Source of the DNA: an uncultured Lachnospiraceae bacterium
Lineage (GTDB): Bacteria > Bacillota > Clostridia > Lachnospirales > Lachnospiraceae
Length of the DNA: 12,293 nt
Reading direction: 5' to 3'
NCBI GenBank assembly: GCA_902796375.1
Contig: CADBOW010000261.1
Span: 1 to 12,293, forward strand
The position numbers and the translations under genes are program-made. The notes under the pieces are model-generated. The model ran no database searches, was not told the DNA's origin, and saw only the letters and a list, made by a program, of their open reading frames with translations. Positions 1 to 7,242 of this stretch are shown here, piece after piece; position 1 is the stretch's first letter, and each line of letters begins with the position of its first letter.

Positions 1-126
1 GCGGATTATTCGGAGGTTCCCTCCGGGCCTGCGGAAGCAACTGGAGATTATTCGGAAGTTCCCTCCGGAGATGCGGAGGTGACTGCGGATTATTCGGAGG
101 TTCCGACAGCTTCGTCGGTCCCGGCA
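1..126 (+). repeat. 42-bp tandem repeat coding for DYSEVPSG-type 14-residue units
   Basis: Three consecutive 42-bp units start at bases 1, 43 and 85. Units 1 and 2 differ at about 9 of 42 positions. Unit 3 matches only over its first half (A-DYSEVP) and then runs into a shorter SSVP-containing repeat. Each unit encodes 14 residues of the form (A/G)DYSEVPSG(P/D)AE(A/V)T. The array runs in frame into the patatin gene and extends to the left edge, so the true copy number is unknown. Conservation at the nucleotide level suggests recent duplication. Its role is unknown; it may be a flexible linker between an unseen N-terminal part and the lipase domain. Confidence 0.85.
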
Positions 127-1074
127 GTTTCGTCGGTTCCGGAAGCTCCGGCAGTGAAAACCTACGGCCCCGAGGATGTGGGACTGGTGCTGTCCGGCGG
201 CGGAGGCAAGGGCGCTTATCAGATCGGTGTCCTTCGGGCTTTGAAGGAGGAAGGCAGACTGGAGAAGGTGGCTGCCGTTGCAGGCACCTCCATCGGAGCG
301 GTCAATGCCGTACTGTATGCCGGAGATGATTATGACAAGGCTTATAAAGTCTGGGATGACATCGATATGGATGTGCTTTTCGATATCGACCCGGCTTTGC
401 TGGCCTCCGGCAAGATCTGCTTCTCCAGATCGGAAATGAACCGGCTTATGGATCAGTATATCGATTATGACATGATCGCATCCTGTGATATGGATATCTA
501 CTGCGGTGTGGCCGAGGCTTTGGGTGGCGGAAACTACCGGGCCGAATACATGAAGCTGAACGGGAAAAGCAACCAGGAGATCCGGAATATCCTGATGGCA
601 TCCACGGCTATGCCCATTGTATATGATACGGTCATGATCGGAGGCAGGCCCTATCGGGACGGGGGAGTGGTGGACAATGAACCCATTCGTCCCTTATATG
701 ATGCAGGTATCCGGAAATTCATCGTCATCGGACTGACCTACGGACGTGTATTTTCAGATGCGGCATTTCCGGATGCGGAATTTGTCGTGATCGATCCGAC
801 ACACGATCTGGGGGATATTTTCAGCGGAACGCTGAATTTCGGTAAGGATGGCAAATCCATCAAAAGAACCCTGGGTTACAAGGACGGGAAAAGGTCCGTT
901 AAGACCCTGTTTGAGAAGGATGAAGCCTATCTGGCACTGGCTCCGGCACTGGCAATCCGGGATTATCAGGAAACCGTAGCCGAATACGAGAGAGAGAAGA
1001 GAATCAATGCGCTGGAGCAGAGCGTAAGCAGCAGTTTGGACTATATCTCTGCACTTGAGAAGAAGTATCAGTAA
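1..1074 (+). CDS. Patatin-like phospholipase, 5' end cut by window edge
   Basis: Probable serine lipid acyl hydrolase of the bacterial patatin/RssA type, which cleaves acyl esters of phospholipids with a Ser-Asp dyad. The frame is open from base 1 through the stop at 1072-1074, so the gene starts upstream of the window. A GTG at 79 is the first possible internal start, but its GGAG touches it with no spacing and it lies inside a repeat, so I do not accept it. Counting from that GTG, the glycine-rich oxyanion loop SGGGGKGA is at residues 39-46, the nucleophile elbow GTSIG (Ser71) at 69-73, and the catalytic Asp motif DGG at 194-196. All key residues are present, so the enzyme is probably active. 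The region before the catalytic domain is a low-complexity tandem repeat rich in Pro, Ser, Val and Glu. No signal peptide is visible because the N-terminus is missing. The next gene follows after 36 bases on the same strand. Natural substrate unknown. Confidence 0.93.
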   Translation, partial: ADYSEVPSGPAEATGDYSEVPSGDAEVTADYSEVPTASSVPAVSSVPEAPAVKTYGPEDVGLVLSGGGGKGAYQIGVLRALKEEGRLEKVAAVAGTSIGAVNAVLYAGDDYDKAYKVWDDIDMDVLFDIDPALLASGKICFSRSEMNRLMDQYIDYDMIASCDMDIYCGVAEALGGGNYRAEYMKLNGKSNQEIRNILMASTAMPIVYDTVMIGGRPYRDGGVVDNEPIRPLYDAGIRKFIVIGLTYGRVFSDAAFPDAEFVVIDPTHDLGDIFSGTLNFGKDGKSIKRTLGYKDGKRSVKTLFEKDEAYLALAPALAIRDYQETVAEYEREKRINALEQSVSSSLDYISALEKKYQ

Positions 1075-1110
1075 ATCAGTTCACAATTCTATCGAAATGG
1101 GGGTGTTACG

Positions 1111-1734
1111 ATGGAGAAGAAAATACTGATCACCATCGGTCGTCAGTTCGGAAGTAACGGAAGGATCATCGGTAAAACCATAGGAGAGAAGCTGGGGATT
1201 CCATGTTATGACAAGGAACTGATCAAACGGGTTGCAAAGGAGAGCGGTCTCTGGGAGAATCTTCTGGATGATCTGGATGAGAAGCATACGAACAGCTTTA
1301 TGTATTCCATAGTCATGGAGCCGTATGCCTTCGCTTATTCCTTTGAAAATCAGGGCTATGGCATGAATCTGAACCAGAAGGCCTTTATGGCAACCTATAA
1401 TACGATCGAAAAGATCGCAAAGGAGGGCTCCGGCGTATTCATTGGACGCTGTGCCGATTATGTTCTGAGAAATACCGAGGATGTTCTCAGTGTATTTCTG
1501 TATGCACCCATGGATGTCAGAATCCGCACGGTCATGCAGCGCTTTGAGATTTCCGAGAAGCAGGCCAAGGAGCAGATCCAGAAGGAAGACAAGGCCAGAG
1601 CATCTTATTATAATTACTACACATCATCCAAATGGGGGAAGATGGAGAGCTATGATCTCTGCATTGATACATCCATTCTGGGACCGGACAAAACAGCAGA
1701 CCAGATCATTTCATTTGCAAAGAGCCTGGGGTAA
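1111..1734 (+). CDS. Cytidylate-kinase-like family protein (P-loop kinase)
   Basis: A 207-residue P-loop protein of the cytidylate-kinase-like family (AAA_26 type) common in Clostridia. These proteins resemble CMP kinase, but their substrate is generally unproven. The N-terminus ITIGRQFGSNGR (residues 7-18) is the family's version of the Walker A loop, followed by the typical GEKLGIPCYDKELI at 25-38. The VFIGRCADYVLR stretch (109-120) matches the conserved nucleotide-domain segment. A lid-like region rich in Lys, Arg and Tyr lies near 145-172, and YDLCIDTS (181-188) closes the domain. The ATG at 1111 follows a GGGGG run about 9 bases upstream. It lies 36 bases after the patatin gene and 24 before the membrane-protein gene, so the three probably share a transcript. 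It is not the canonical cmk gene, which normally has GPAGAGKST at its N-terminus. Confidence 0.88.
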   Translation: MEKKILITIGRQFGSNGRIIGKTIGEKLGIPCYDKELIKRVAKESGLWENLLDDLDEKHTNSFMYSIVMEPYAFAYSFENQGYGMNLNQKAFMATYNTIEKIAKEGSGVFIGRCADYVLRNTEDVLSVFLYAPMDVRIRTVMQRFEISEKQAKEQIQKEDKARASYYNYYTSSKWGKMESYDLCIDTSILGPDKTADQIISFAKSLG

Positions 1735-1758
1735 CCGGGTAAGAGTTAGGAGTTTGTT

Positions 1759-3636
1759 GTGGGGATCGTACGAGACATATACAGTCGACAGAAAGATAAG
1801 CTGTTCGTAGTATTCAAAAAATACCTGGCAACTCTCTGCCTGGTATTTTTGAGCTGCGTTTTTTTCGAATATCTGCTGATATCCGAGATTGATATCGGCC
1901 GGACAGAAGAGTATACACTGATCTTCCTTGGCATGGCCATTGTGGGAACCTTCTTTACGGAAAGTGTCCTTCGGGGTCGGAAAAGCAGGGAGGTGGCCAT
2001 CACCGGATATATCTTCTCCGGGTTGGGGGCGTTTCTATGGGTGATCCTTGATGTGATCGCCAAGTCAGCCAATGTTCCGAATCTGACGAAGTATTATTTT
2101 CTGGCAGTTGCCATTCTATATGTGCTCATTCTTATGGGGCTTTCTGCAATCGCGCTTCTGAAGGACAGTAAGCTTCCCTTTGAGCAGTATTTTCTGCGGC
2201 TGGTGATCTCAGCCCTCCGTCTGGTTACAATTCTGGTCGTATTGAATCTTGGAATCCTTCTGCTTCTGTGGCTTTTCAGTACTCTGATCTCAAAGGTGGA
2301 CATCAATGACTGGATCATGTATGTGGAAACCATGCTGGTGGCGATCATATATGTTCCCTATGGATTATCCTGTCTGATCGATCGGTCGGAGCCGGAGCAG
2401 TCCCGGTTTGCAAAGGGACTGGTTCTCTATGCACTTATGCCTCTGCTGATCGCTGCAGAAGGAATCGTTTATATCTATATGGCACGTCTGCTTATCACCG
2501 GAGACATTCCGTCGAATCAGATATTCCCCATCTGTGCGGCTTTATTTATCATCGGATTTATCATCTGGACCATGGCCTATGCCTATACCCGTCGGGACCG
2601 TACGCCCATCTACCATAAGCTGATCCGATATTTTAAATACTTTTATGCTCCTTTCCTGATTCTGGAAGGATATGCCATCGGTGTCAGAGTCCAGGAGTAC
2701 GGATGGACATTTCTGCGCCTCTGCGCAGTTGCATTTATCGTGGTTCAGTTCGTCTATCTGGCCTGGGAGCCCATCATTAATCTGTTCCGTATTCTGTTCC
2801 ATAAGTCCAGGATACGTTTTGCTGAGCATTATGAATGGATCATATTCGTTCTGTTCGGACTCTATTTCTTCGCAGCCATCGTTCCATGGACCAGCTTCAT
2901 CTATCTGGAATCGTTATCCCAGGAACAGCGGTTTGAGGAAAACTGGGAGGCTCTGTTGAAGCTTCAGCAGCTGAATCGTACTCTGACTCCGGATGAGTAT
3001 CAGGAGGTGGCCAAGCTGCAATACTCCGGCCGGAGTATAAGGAATGTTCTGAAGGGGAATGTATACGGTGAACAGTATCTTGCGCTGAATCATTCCGATG
3101 CGGACATGGAAAAACTGTTTTCCATCAAGAGTTCTTTCTGGATCGTGGGAGAGAGTGAGAGCATAGAGATCGAACCGGAGCAGACAGTGGATGAATGGTC
3201 CGACAGTCAGTATCTGAATGGCGGAATCGAAACCGCGGTCCAGGGACTGGATGTTTCCGAATTCAATCGTGTATTTGAAGCGACGGCATATTCCGCCTAT
3301 GATTTTCCGTTGGAATGGTCGGATCTGTCCAGGATCCAGCTGACCTACGGAGACAGCAAGGTGATCGAAGTGAATCTGACGAACTGTATCAAACAGATGA
3401 TCATCAGCTATGAAATATCCATGGAGAAAGCAGAAGAGGGAACTACCGGAAGTCCGGTAACCTCCACAGAGGATGGAAATGCAAAGAAGGATCCTTCCAA
3501 ACCTTCGGATGATATCTACCGGATCCAGGCAGATAACGGAACGTTATTCTCCATAACGAACATCACCTTCCGATACAACCCGAACACCAAACAGATCCGG
3601 AATCTGTCCATCAGCGGATATCTGTTATTCCCCTGA
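1759..3636 (+). CDS. Polytopic membrane protein, DUF4153-type
   Basis: A 625-residue integral membrane protein of unknown function. About eleven hydrophobic segments lie within residues 20-380 (roughly 21-41, 54-70, 81-100, 112-133, 149-175, 186-206, 220-243, 254-275, 292-308, 317-339 and 359-376). They are followed by a hydrophilic C-terminal domain of about 240 residues that is probably outside the membrane. The segment around 216-340 (MPLLIAAEGIVYIYMARLLI, then GVRVQEYGWTFLR) fits the pattern I know from DUF4153 proteins, where an R-xx-YG-x-T signature follows a TM pair. A Ser/Thr/Lys/Asp-rich linker lies near 555-580. The GTG start at 1759 is supported by AGGAG at 1748-1752, six bases upstream. 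The gene is last in the plus-strand group, and its 3' end overlaps the opposing Na/Pi gene by 12 bases. The family assignment comes from memory and no function is assigned. Confidence 0.85.
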   Translation: MGIVRDIYSRQKDKLFVVFKKYLATLCLVFLSCVFFEYLLISEIDIGRTEEYTLIFLGMAIVGTFFTESVLRGRKSREVAITGYIFSGLGAFLWVILDVIAKSANVPNLTKYYFLAVAILYVLILMGLSAIALLKDSKLPFEQYFLRLVISALRLVTILVVLNLGILLLLWLFSTLISKVDINDWIMYVETMLVAIIYVPYGLSCLIDRSEPEQSRFAKGLVLYALMPLLIAAEGIVYIYMARLLITGDIPSNQIFPICAALFIIGFIIWTMAYAYTRRDRTPIYHKLIRYFKYFYAPFLILEGYAIGVRVQEYGWTFLRLCAVAFIVVQFVYLAWEPIINLFRILFHKSRIRFAEHYEWIIFVLFGLYFFAAIVPWTSFIYLESLSQEQRFEENWEALLKLQQLNRTLTPDEYQEVAKLQYSGRSIRNVLKGNVYGEQYLALNHSDADMEKLFSIKSSFWIVGESESIEIEPEQTVDEWSDSQYLNGGIETAVQGLDVSEFNRVFEATAYSAYDFPLEWSDLSRIQLTYGDSKVIEVNLTNCIKQMIISYEISMEKAEEGTTGSPVTSTEDGNAKKDPSKPSDDIYRIQADNGTLFSITNITFRYNPNTKQIRNLSISGYLLFP

Positions 3637-5442
3637 TACAGGCGCTTCGGCGATGGGCTCATCCAGAATCGGATTCAGATATTTGGAGAGATAATAGATC
3701 TCAAGAGACTGATATTCTTCCCCTTCCGGATCTAAAGCATGTCCGTGCATATCATCAAAGGTTTTGTCTCCCCGGACACGTTTTACCACATGAAGGGATA
3801 TATTTCTGGAATGGGAAGCAATCCGTTCCAGAGACTGGATCAGATCAAAGAGTGCAACACCGGCAGGTACGGAACAGGTTCCGTTCTGTAGTCTGCTGAT
3901 GTGATGCTCCTGCACAACGGTCCGCATCTGACGGATTGCGTTATAAAGCGGCTCGATACGGGTCGCTTTTTTCTCGTCATCATTCTGGAAGGCCTTGTAG
4001 GTCGTGTCCAGAGCCTTCTTTGTGGCAGAGAAGATGGAGGTCAGCTCATTGATCCCGGCAGAAGTGAAATGGATCTTCTGTTCATCCATATCCTGGATCA
4101 CATATGCCATGCGGACACAGTAGTCACCGATCCTCTCAAAGTCACTGATGGAATTCAGGATCTCCGATATGACCATTTTGTTATCGGGAGTCAGACGCTT
4201 TCGGTCGATTCGGATGATATAAGTGGACAGAGCGGTTTCCGCCTTGTCGATAAATTCTTCATTTTCCATCAGCTTCCGGAAGGTCTTATCATTATAATCC
4301 GCAAGCAGATCCACTGTCAGATAATAATTCTCGATGATCTTCTCGGACATATTTCCGATCACACGTTTGCAGGCATTGAGCGCGATCCCGGGAGTATTGA
4401 GAAGTCGTGCATCCAGGACCCGAAGTTCCTTTTCGCCCACTGCTTCATCCGTATCCTTCAGAAGCTTTCCTGTCAGCTTTCCGATCTGATCGGAGAAGGG
4501 CAGCAGGATCAGAGCAGTGATCACATTAAAGGCCAAATGCATATTGGCGATACTTCCCCGGTTCATAACAGAATCCAGAAAAGCCGGTTTGACATAGAAA
4601 TACATAATACATAGGAAGATGGTGAGGATCACCGATCCGATGATATTGAACAGAAGATAGGACATGCTTACCCGCTTTGCCTTCTTGGGGGCACCGATGC
4701 TTCCGAGAATGATGGTCATGCATTTTCCGAGATTCTGTCCGATCAGCATGGGGAAAGCGATGCCGCAGGTGATGCTGCCGGTTGCGGACAAAGCCTGAAG
4801 AATACCCACAAAGGCACTGGAGCTCTGGATCAGAGCGCAGAGCAGCATTCCGATCAGGATGCCCAGGAACGGATTGGAAAATGATGTGAACAGCTTGCGG
4901 AATTCTTCGGATTCCTTCAGAGGCGCAAAAACCTCCTCCATGAAAGTCATTCCCATAAAGAGAACCCCAAGGCCCAGGAAGATTCCTGCGATATCCTTCG
5001 AACGCTGTTTTTTGGCTTTGATCAGTACAAATGCACCGATACCGATCATCATAGGAGCAAAAGAAGAAGGCTTCACCAGCTGGAGAAGGACTCCGCCACC
5101 GCCCAGATCCCCCAGACGAAGCAGCTGGGCAGTCACGCAGCTGCCGATATTGGCTCCGAATACCACAGGGATTGCCTGGCTGACCTTCATCATTCCCGCA
5201 CTGACAAAACCGATGAGCATGATGGTTGTAGCGGAGGAGCTCTGAATGATACCGGTTACCACAAGACCCAGTCCGAAGCCCTTTAGAACACCGATCGCCT
5301 TCTTTTTGCTTGTGGTCAGAGTCTGCAGGATCTTCTCAAGTCCGTTTCCGGCCAAACGCTCCAGGGACTGTCCCATGTAGCTCATGCCAAACAGGAACAG
5401 CCCGACGCCGCCAAATAATTCAAGTATTGAAATAACGTCCAT
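3625..5442 (-). CDS. Na/Pi cotransporter family protein with C-terminal PhoU-like domain
   Basis: A 605-residue sodium-dependent phosphate transporter of the NptA/YjbB-like family (PF02690), which moves inorganic phosphate across the cytoplasmic membrane. The hallmark duplicated QSSSA motif appears at residues 67-71 (QSSSATT) and 206-210 (QSSSAFV). Each copy is followed by its partner motif, GANIG at 96-100 and GQNLGKC at 235-241, showing the inverted internal repeat of the transporter core. Hydrophobic segments fill residues 1-320. Residues from about 355 to 560 form a mostly helical cytoplasmic PhoU-like domain (for example ISDFERIGDYCVRMAY), usually taken as regulatory. The length is normal for the PhoU-fused subclass. 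The ATG at 5440-5442 is preceded on its strand by AGAGG about 5 bases upstream and by its own extended -10 promoter. It lies 50 bases downstream of the recombinase and converges on the DUF4153-type gene. Confidence 0.94.
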   Translation of the reverse strand: MDVISILELFGGVGLFLFGMSYMGQSLERLAGNGLEKILQTLTTSKKKAIGVLKGFGLGLVVTGIIQSSSATTIMLIGFVSAGMMKVSQAIPVVFGANIGSCVTAQLLRLGDLGGGGVLLQLVKPSSFAPMMIGIGAFVLIKAKKQRSKDIAGIFLGLGVLFMGMTFMEEVFAPLKESEEFRKLFTSFSNPFLGILIGMLLCALIQSSSAFVGILQALSATGSITCGIAFPMLIGQNLGKCMTIILGSIGAPKKAKRVSMSYLLFNIIGSVILTIFLCIMYFYVKPAFLDSVMNRGSIANMHLAFNVITALILLPFSDQIGKLTGKLLKDTDEAVGEKELRVLDARLLNTPGIALNACKRVIGNMSEKIIENYYLTVDLLADYNDKTFRKLMENEEFIDKAETALSTYIIRIDRKRLTPDNKMVISEILNSISDFERIGDYCVRMAYVIQDMDEQKIHFTSAGINELTSIFSATKKALDTTYKAFQNDDEKKATRIEPLYNAIRQMRTVVQEHHISRLQNGTCSVPAGVALFDLIQSLERIASHSRNISLHVVKRVRGDKTFDDMHGHALDPEGEEYQSLEIYYLSKYLNPILDEPIAEAPVSGE

Positions 5443-5476
5443 AAAACCTCTTAGATGATAGTTCGAGTATCACTTT

Positions 5477-5485
5477 ATTATAACA
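5477..5485 (-). promoter_or_regulatory. Extended -10 promoter of the Na/Pi cotransporter gene
   Basis: On the minus strand the 50-base gap between the recombinase stop and the transporter start contains TGTTATAAT, a perfect TATAAT preceded by the TG-N extension. The best -35 candidate (TTCGCG, 18-bp spacer) is poor, which fits an extended -10 promoter. Transcription would begin near 5470, giving a leader of about 28 bases before the ATG. The transporter can therefore be expressed independently of the recombinase. Confidence 0.6.
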
Positions 5486-5492
5486 CAAAATC

Positions 5493-6539
5493 CTACTTTT
5501 CGCGAAGCTGAACATCGTTTCTGGCTTCCCATTTTTTATGATCATCCATAGCCGCATAATGCTTCCGGGTGGTATTGACATCCTTATGTCCCAGAACCGA
5601 AGCAACCAGATAGATATCACCGGTTTCCTGGTAGAGGGCAGTACCATAGGTGCTGCGGAGCTTATGAGGGGTGATCTTCTTCAGGGGTGTGGAGATACGG
5701 GCATATTTTTTCACCAGATATTCCACATTTCTCTGGGTCATACGGGACCTGTGAGAGGAGAGGAAGAGTGCATCCTCCGAACCCGGAGCGGCATCGATCT
5801 TTTTTCTTTCCTCCAGATATTCCTGCAGAATCCCGGCGGCTTCGTCGGAGAAATAAACCAGATCTTCATTCCCTCCTTTTCGGACCACGCGAACGGAGGT
5901 TCGGTCAAAGTCCACATCGGAAATATTGATCCCAACCAGTTCGGATACACGGATTCCGGTTGAGAGCATTAGTGTTAATAATGCCAGATCACGAACCTTG
6001 TTTTTTTCGTGAAACCTTTGCTGATTTTTCGTAAGCCGGTTGCCGTACTCGACAGTGTCCAGGAAATTGGCCACCTCATCGGATTCCATCCGAACGATAT
6101 TTTTCTCCCGGATCTTCGGAGTATTTACCTTTTCGGTAACATTCTGGTCGATCCGTTCGGTCTGATATAAATATCGGAAGAAAGCCCGGAGAGCAACTAT
6201 TTTTCTTTTTTTTGCAGATGCGCTGTTGGAATATTCCTTGCCGTTTTTCGTGTATAACGTAAGATAGTCCAGGTATTCCTCAAAATCACCGGCAGTAAGC
6301 TGATTCAGGGAATCCAGATCGATATCTGCAGGTTTTTTTCCTTTAAATACAGGATTTGTATCGATGAGAAATTCAAAAAATAATTTGATATCATATGCAT
6401 AAGCCGTACGTGTTCTGGGTTGAGTCGTTTCGGAAATGCTCCGAAAATAATCCTTCACGTACGGAGGTAATTCAGATGTGATTTCACGGAGCCGGACAGT
6501 CTGATCACGGGCTACCTGTTTATGATAATCATTTGCCAT
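5493..6539 (-). CDS. XerS-like tyrosine recombinase
   Basis: A 348-residue tyrosine site-specific recombinase that would cut and rejoin DNA through a covalent phosphotyrosine. The N-terminal SAM-like core-binding domain covers about residues 22-130 (LPPYVKDYF, then RTRTAYAYDIKLFFEFL). The catalytic domain follows, with Arg197 (STGIRVSE), Lys221 (VRKGG), His292 and Arg295 (TPHKLR), His318 (VLGH) and the nucleophile Tyr328 (KHYAAM) all present. Length and layout fit XerS better than XerC/XerD (about 300 residues). From memory, the stretch YGNRLTKNQQRFHEKNKVRD (165-184) closely parallels a segment of streptococcal XerS. No excisionase, phage gene or duplicated attachment site is seen nearby, which argues against an element integrase. 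The ATG at 6537-6539 follows AAGGAG with a 7-base spacing. Upstream lie a promoter and a dif-like palindrome, so I infer chromosome dimer resolution. The recombinase family is certain; the XerS role is not. Confidence 0.9.
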   Translation of the reverse strand: MANDYHKQVARDQTVRLREITSELPPYVKDYFRSISETTQPRTRTAYAYDIKLFFEFLIDTNPVFKGKKPADIDLDSLNQLTAGDFEEYLDYLTLYTKNGKEYSNSASAKKRKIVALRAFFRYLYQTERIDQNVTEKVNTPKIREKNIVRMESDEVANFLDTVEYGNRLTKNQQRFHEKNKVRDLALLTLMLSTGIRVSELVGINISDVDFDRTSVRVVRKGGNEDLVYFSDEAAGILQEYLEERKKIDAAPGSEDALFLSSHRSRMTQRNVEYLVKKYARISTPLKKITPHKLRSTYGTALYQETGDIYLVASVLGHKDVNTTRKHYAAMDDHKKWEARNDVQLREK

Positions 6540-6558
6540 GGATTTACTCCTTAACCAC

Positions 6559-6587
6559 TATATACCACTACTCTCGGCCGTTTTAAA
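6559..6587 (-). promoter_or_regulatory. Putative promoter of the recombinase gene
   Basis: On the minus strand, TTTAAA (6582-6587, four of six matches to TTGACA) is followed after exactly 17 bases by TATATA (6559-6564), which has a TG-N extension (TGG at 6565-6567). The predicted transcript would start near 6552 and carry the AAGGAG ribosome binding site. The -35 box ends one base from the inverted repeat at 6589-6630, so a protein bound there could affect transcription. Confidence 0.45.
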
Positions 6588-6588
6588 C

Positions 6589-6630
6589 ATCTATTATTTC
6601 GGAAAACTATGGTTTCACGAAATAATAGAT
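6589..6630. other. Candidate dif-like recombination site (13-bp inverted repeat)
   Basis: Perfect 13-bp arms ATCTATTATTTCG (6589-6601) and CGAAATAATAGAT (6618-6630) flank the 16-bp centre GAAAACTATGGTTTCA. Symmetry resumes weakly inside, where AAAC (6604-6607) pairs with GTTT (6612-6615). This fits a tyrosine recombinase core site: two inverted binding arms around an asymmetric crossover region. The site starts 50 bases upstream of the XerS-like gene. From memory, the central TTTCGGAAAACTATGG is very like the difSL site used by XerS, which has a TTTCCGAAAAACTAT-type core and also sits beside its gene. It lacks the TTATGTTAA-type arm of XerCD dif sites. No T-run follows on either strand, so a terminator is unlikely. 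The identification as dif is inferred. Confidence 0.6.
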
Positions 6631-6660
6631 ATCGAAATCCACTACTGCTCCAGGGGCTTT

Positions 6661-6696
6661 CGATTGAAATTACAATTGAAATTGCGATTGAAATTA
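6661..6696. repeat. Three 12-bp direct repeats (iteron-like)
   Basis: Three head-to-tail 12-mers: CGATTGAAATTA (6661-6672), CAATTGAAATTG (6673-6684) and CGATTGAAATTA (6685-6696). The first and third are identical. The middle one differs at two positions (2 and 12) by the presence of CA..G, and is nearly palindromic (CAATT-GA-AATTG). They lie 30 bases beyond the dif-like palindrome and 28 bases past the stop of the hypothetical gene. Possible roles are accessory protein binding or simple slippage expansion. Nothing else was seen in the rest of this 185-base gap. Confidence 0.8.
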
Positions 6697-6724
6697 CGAG
6701 TCTGAATACGGCATTTGTTTACGA

Positions 6725-7222
6725 TCATGCCCATGCATCCTGACTCTGAGGGATTCGAATATCTACGATCAGAATCTGATCCCAGAGGAACCATTGATCG
6801 GTGGACGGCTTGTGACGAAGTGTCACCGGTCTCGGTGAATCGGCACCGCCGCTGAATACGTCATATTTTCTGTAATCCGGTTCGGACATCTGAGATGCCG
6901 AATCCTTTAAATGAACGGTAAAAGGTTCCTGTGCGGAATAATCATTTTCCGGAGCGGCTCCTTCAATATAGGATCGAGCGATATATGCCTTTCCGCCCCC
7001 CAGACGTTCCTTCAGGAACTGTTTCTCATATTCGGACAGAGGACGTGGTCCTCTCAGGAAATTCAGCATAGCCAGGCTTTCTTCGGATGATCTTTCATAG
7101 GCCATCAATGCAGCTACAGTAAGTGCGACTACTGCTTCCGGCTGATGCAGTTCTGCCTCCGGCATCGCCTTCAGTTCCTCAAGTGTAGACGGAAATCGAC
7201 TCAGATTGAAATGATACTCCAT
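6725..7222 (-). CDS. Conserved hypothetical protein (possibly DUF6935 family)
   Basis: A 165-residue protein of unknown function, with no signal peptide or membrane segment and no recognised catalytic motif. Its layout recalls a Clostridia-specific family that I associate, without certainty, with DUF6935. It has an N-terminal FPSTLEELKAMPEAEL segment, an AALMAY helix, then MLNFLRGPRPLSEYEKQFLKER (about 53-74), a SYIEGAAPENDYSAQEPFTV strand region (about 84-103), and a C-terminal SGGADSPRPV...QWFLWDQILIVDIR block (about 124-157). The dense Trp, Pro and Gly at the C-terminus suggests a folded beta-rich domain. The ATG at 7220-7222 has a strong GGGAGG about seven bases upstream. It is 66 bases downstream of the radical SAM gene on the same strand. 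It may have its own promoter in that gap. Confidence 0.85.
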   Translation of the reverse strand: MEYHFNLSRFPSTLEELKAMPEAELHQPEAVVALTVAALMAYERSSEESLAMLNFLRGPRPLSEYEKQFLKERLGGGKAYIARSYIEGAAPENDYSAQEPFTVHLKDSASQMSEPDYRKYDVFSGGADSPRPVTLRHKPSTDQWFLWDQILIVDIRIPQSQDAWA

Positions 7223-7242
7223 GGAAACTACCTCCCATCATT

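Noticed and set aside
79..81. GTG as the start of the patatin gene
   Set aside because: The frame is open to base 1, the repeat continues across it, and the only GGAG is adjacent with no spacing.
3633..3657. Small hairpins (CCTG-ATA-CAGG and CGC-TTCG-GCG) at the convergent junction as a bidirectional terminator
   Set aside because: The stems are only three to four pairs and no T-run follows.
3901..4614. Open frame of 237 codons on the plus strand, opposite the Na/Pi gene
   Set aside because: It lies wholly antisense to a well-supported transporter. The translation is rich in His, Ile, Asp and Gly without any family motif, and there is no suitable ribosome binding site.
5493..6539. Recombinase as the integrase of a prophage or conjugative element
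   Set aside because: No phage, relaxase, excisionase, tRNA attachment site or direct-repeat boundary is present, and the neighbours are housekeeping-type genes.
6589..6630. Inverted repeat read as a rho-independent terminator
   Set aside because: The arms are AT-rich and no run of T follows on either strand. Its place directly upstream of the recombinase fits a binding site better.
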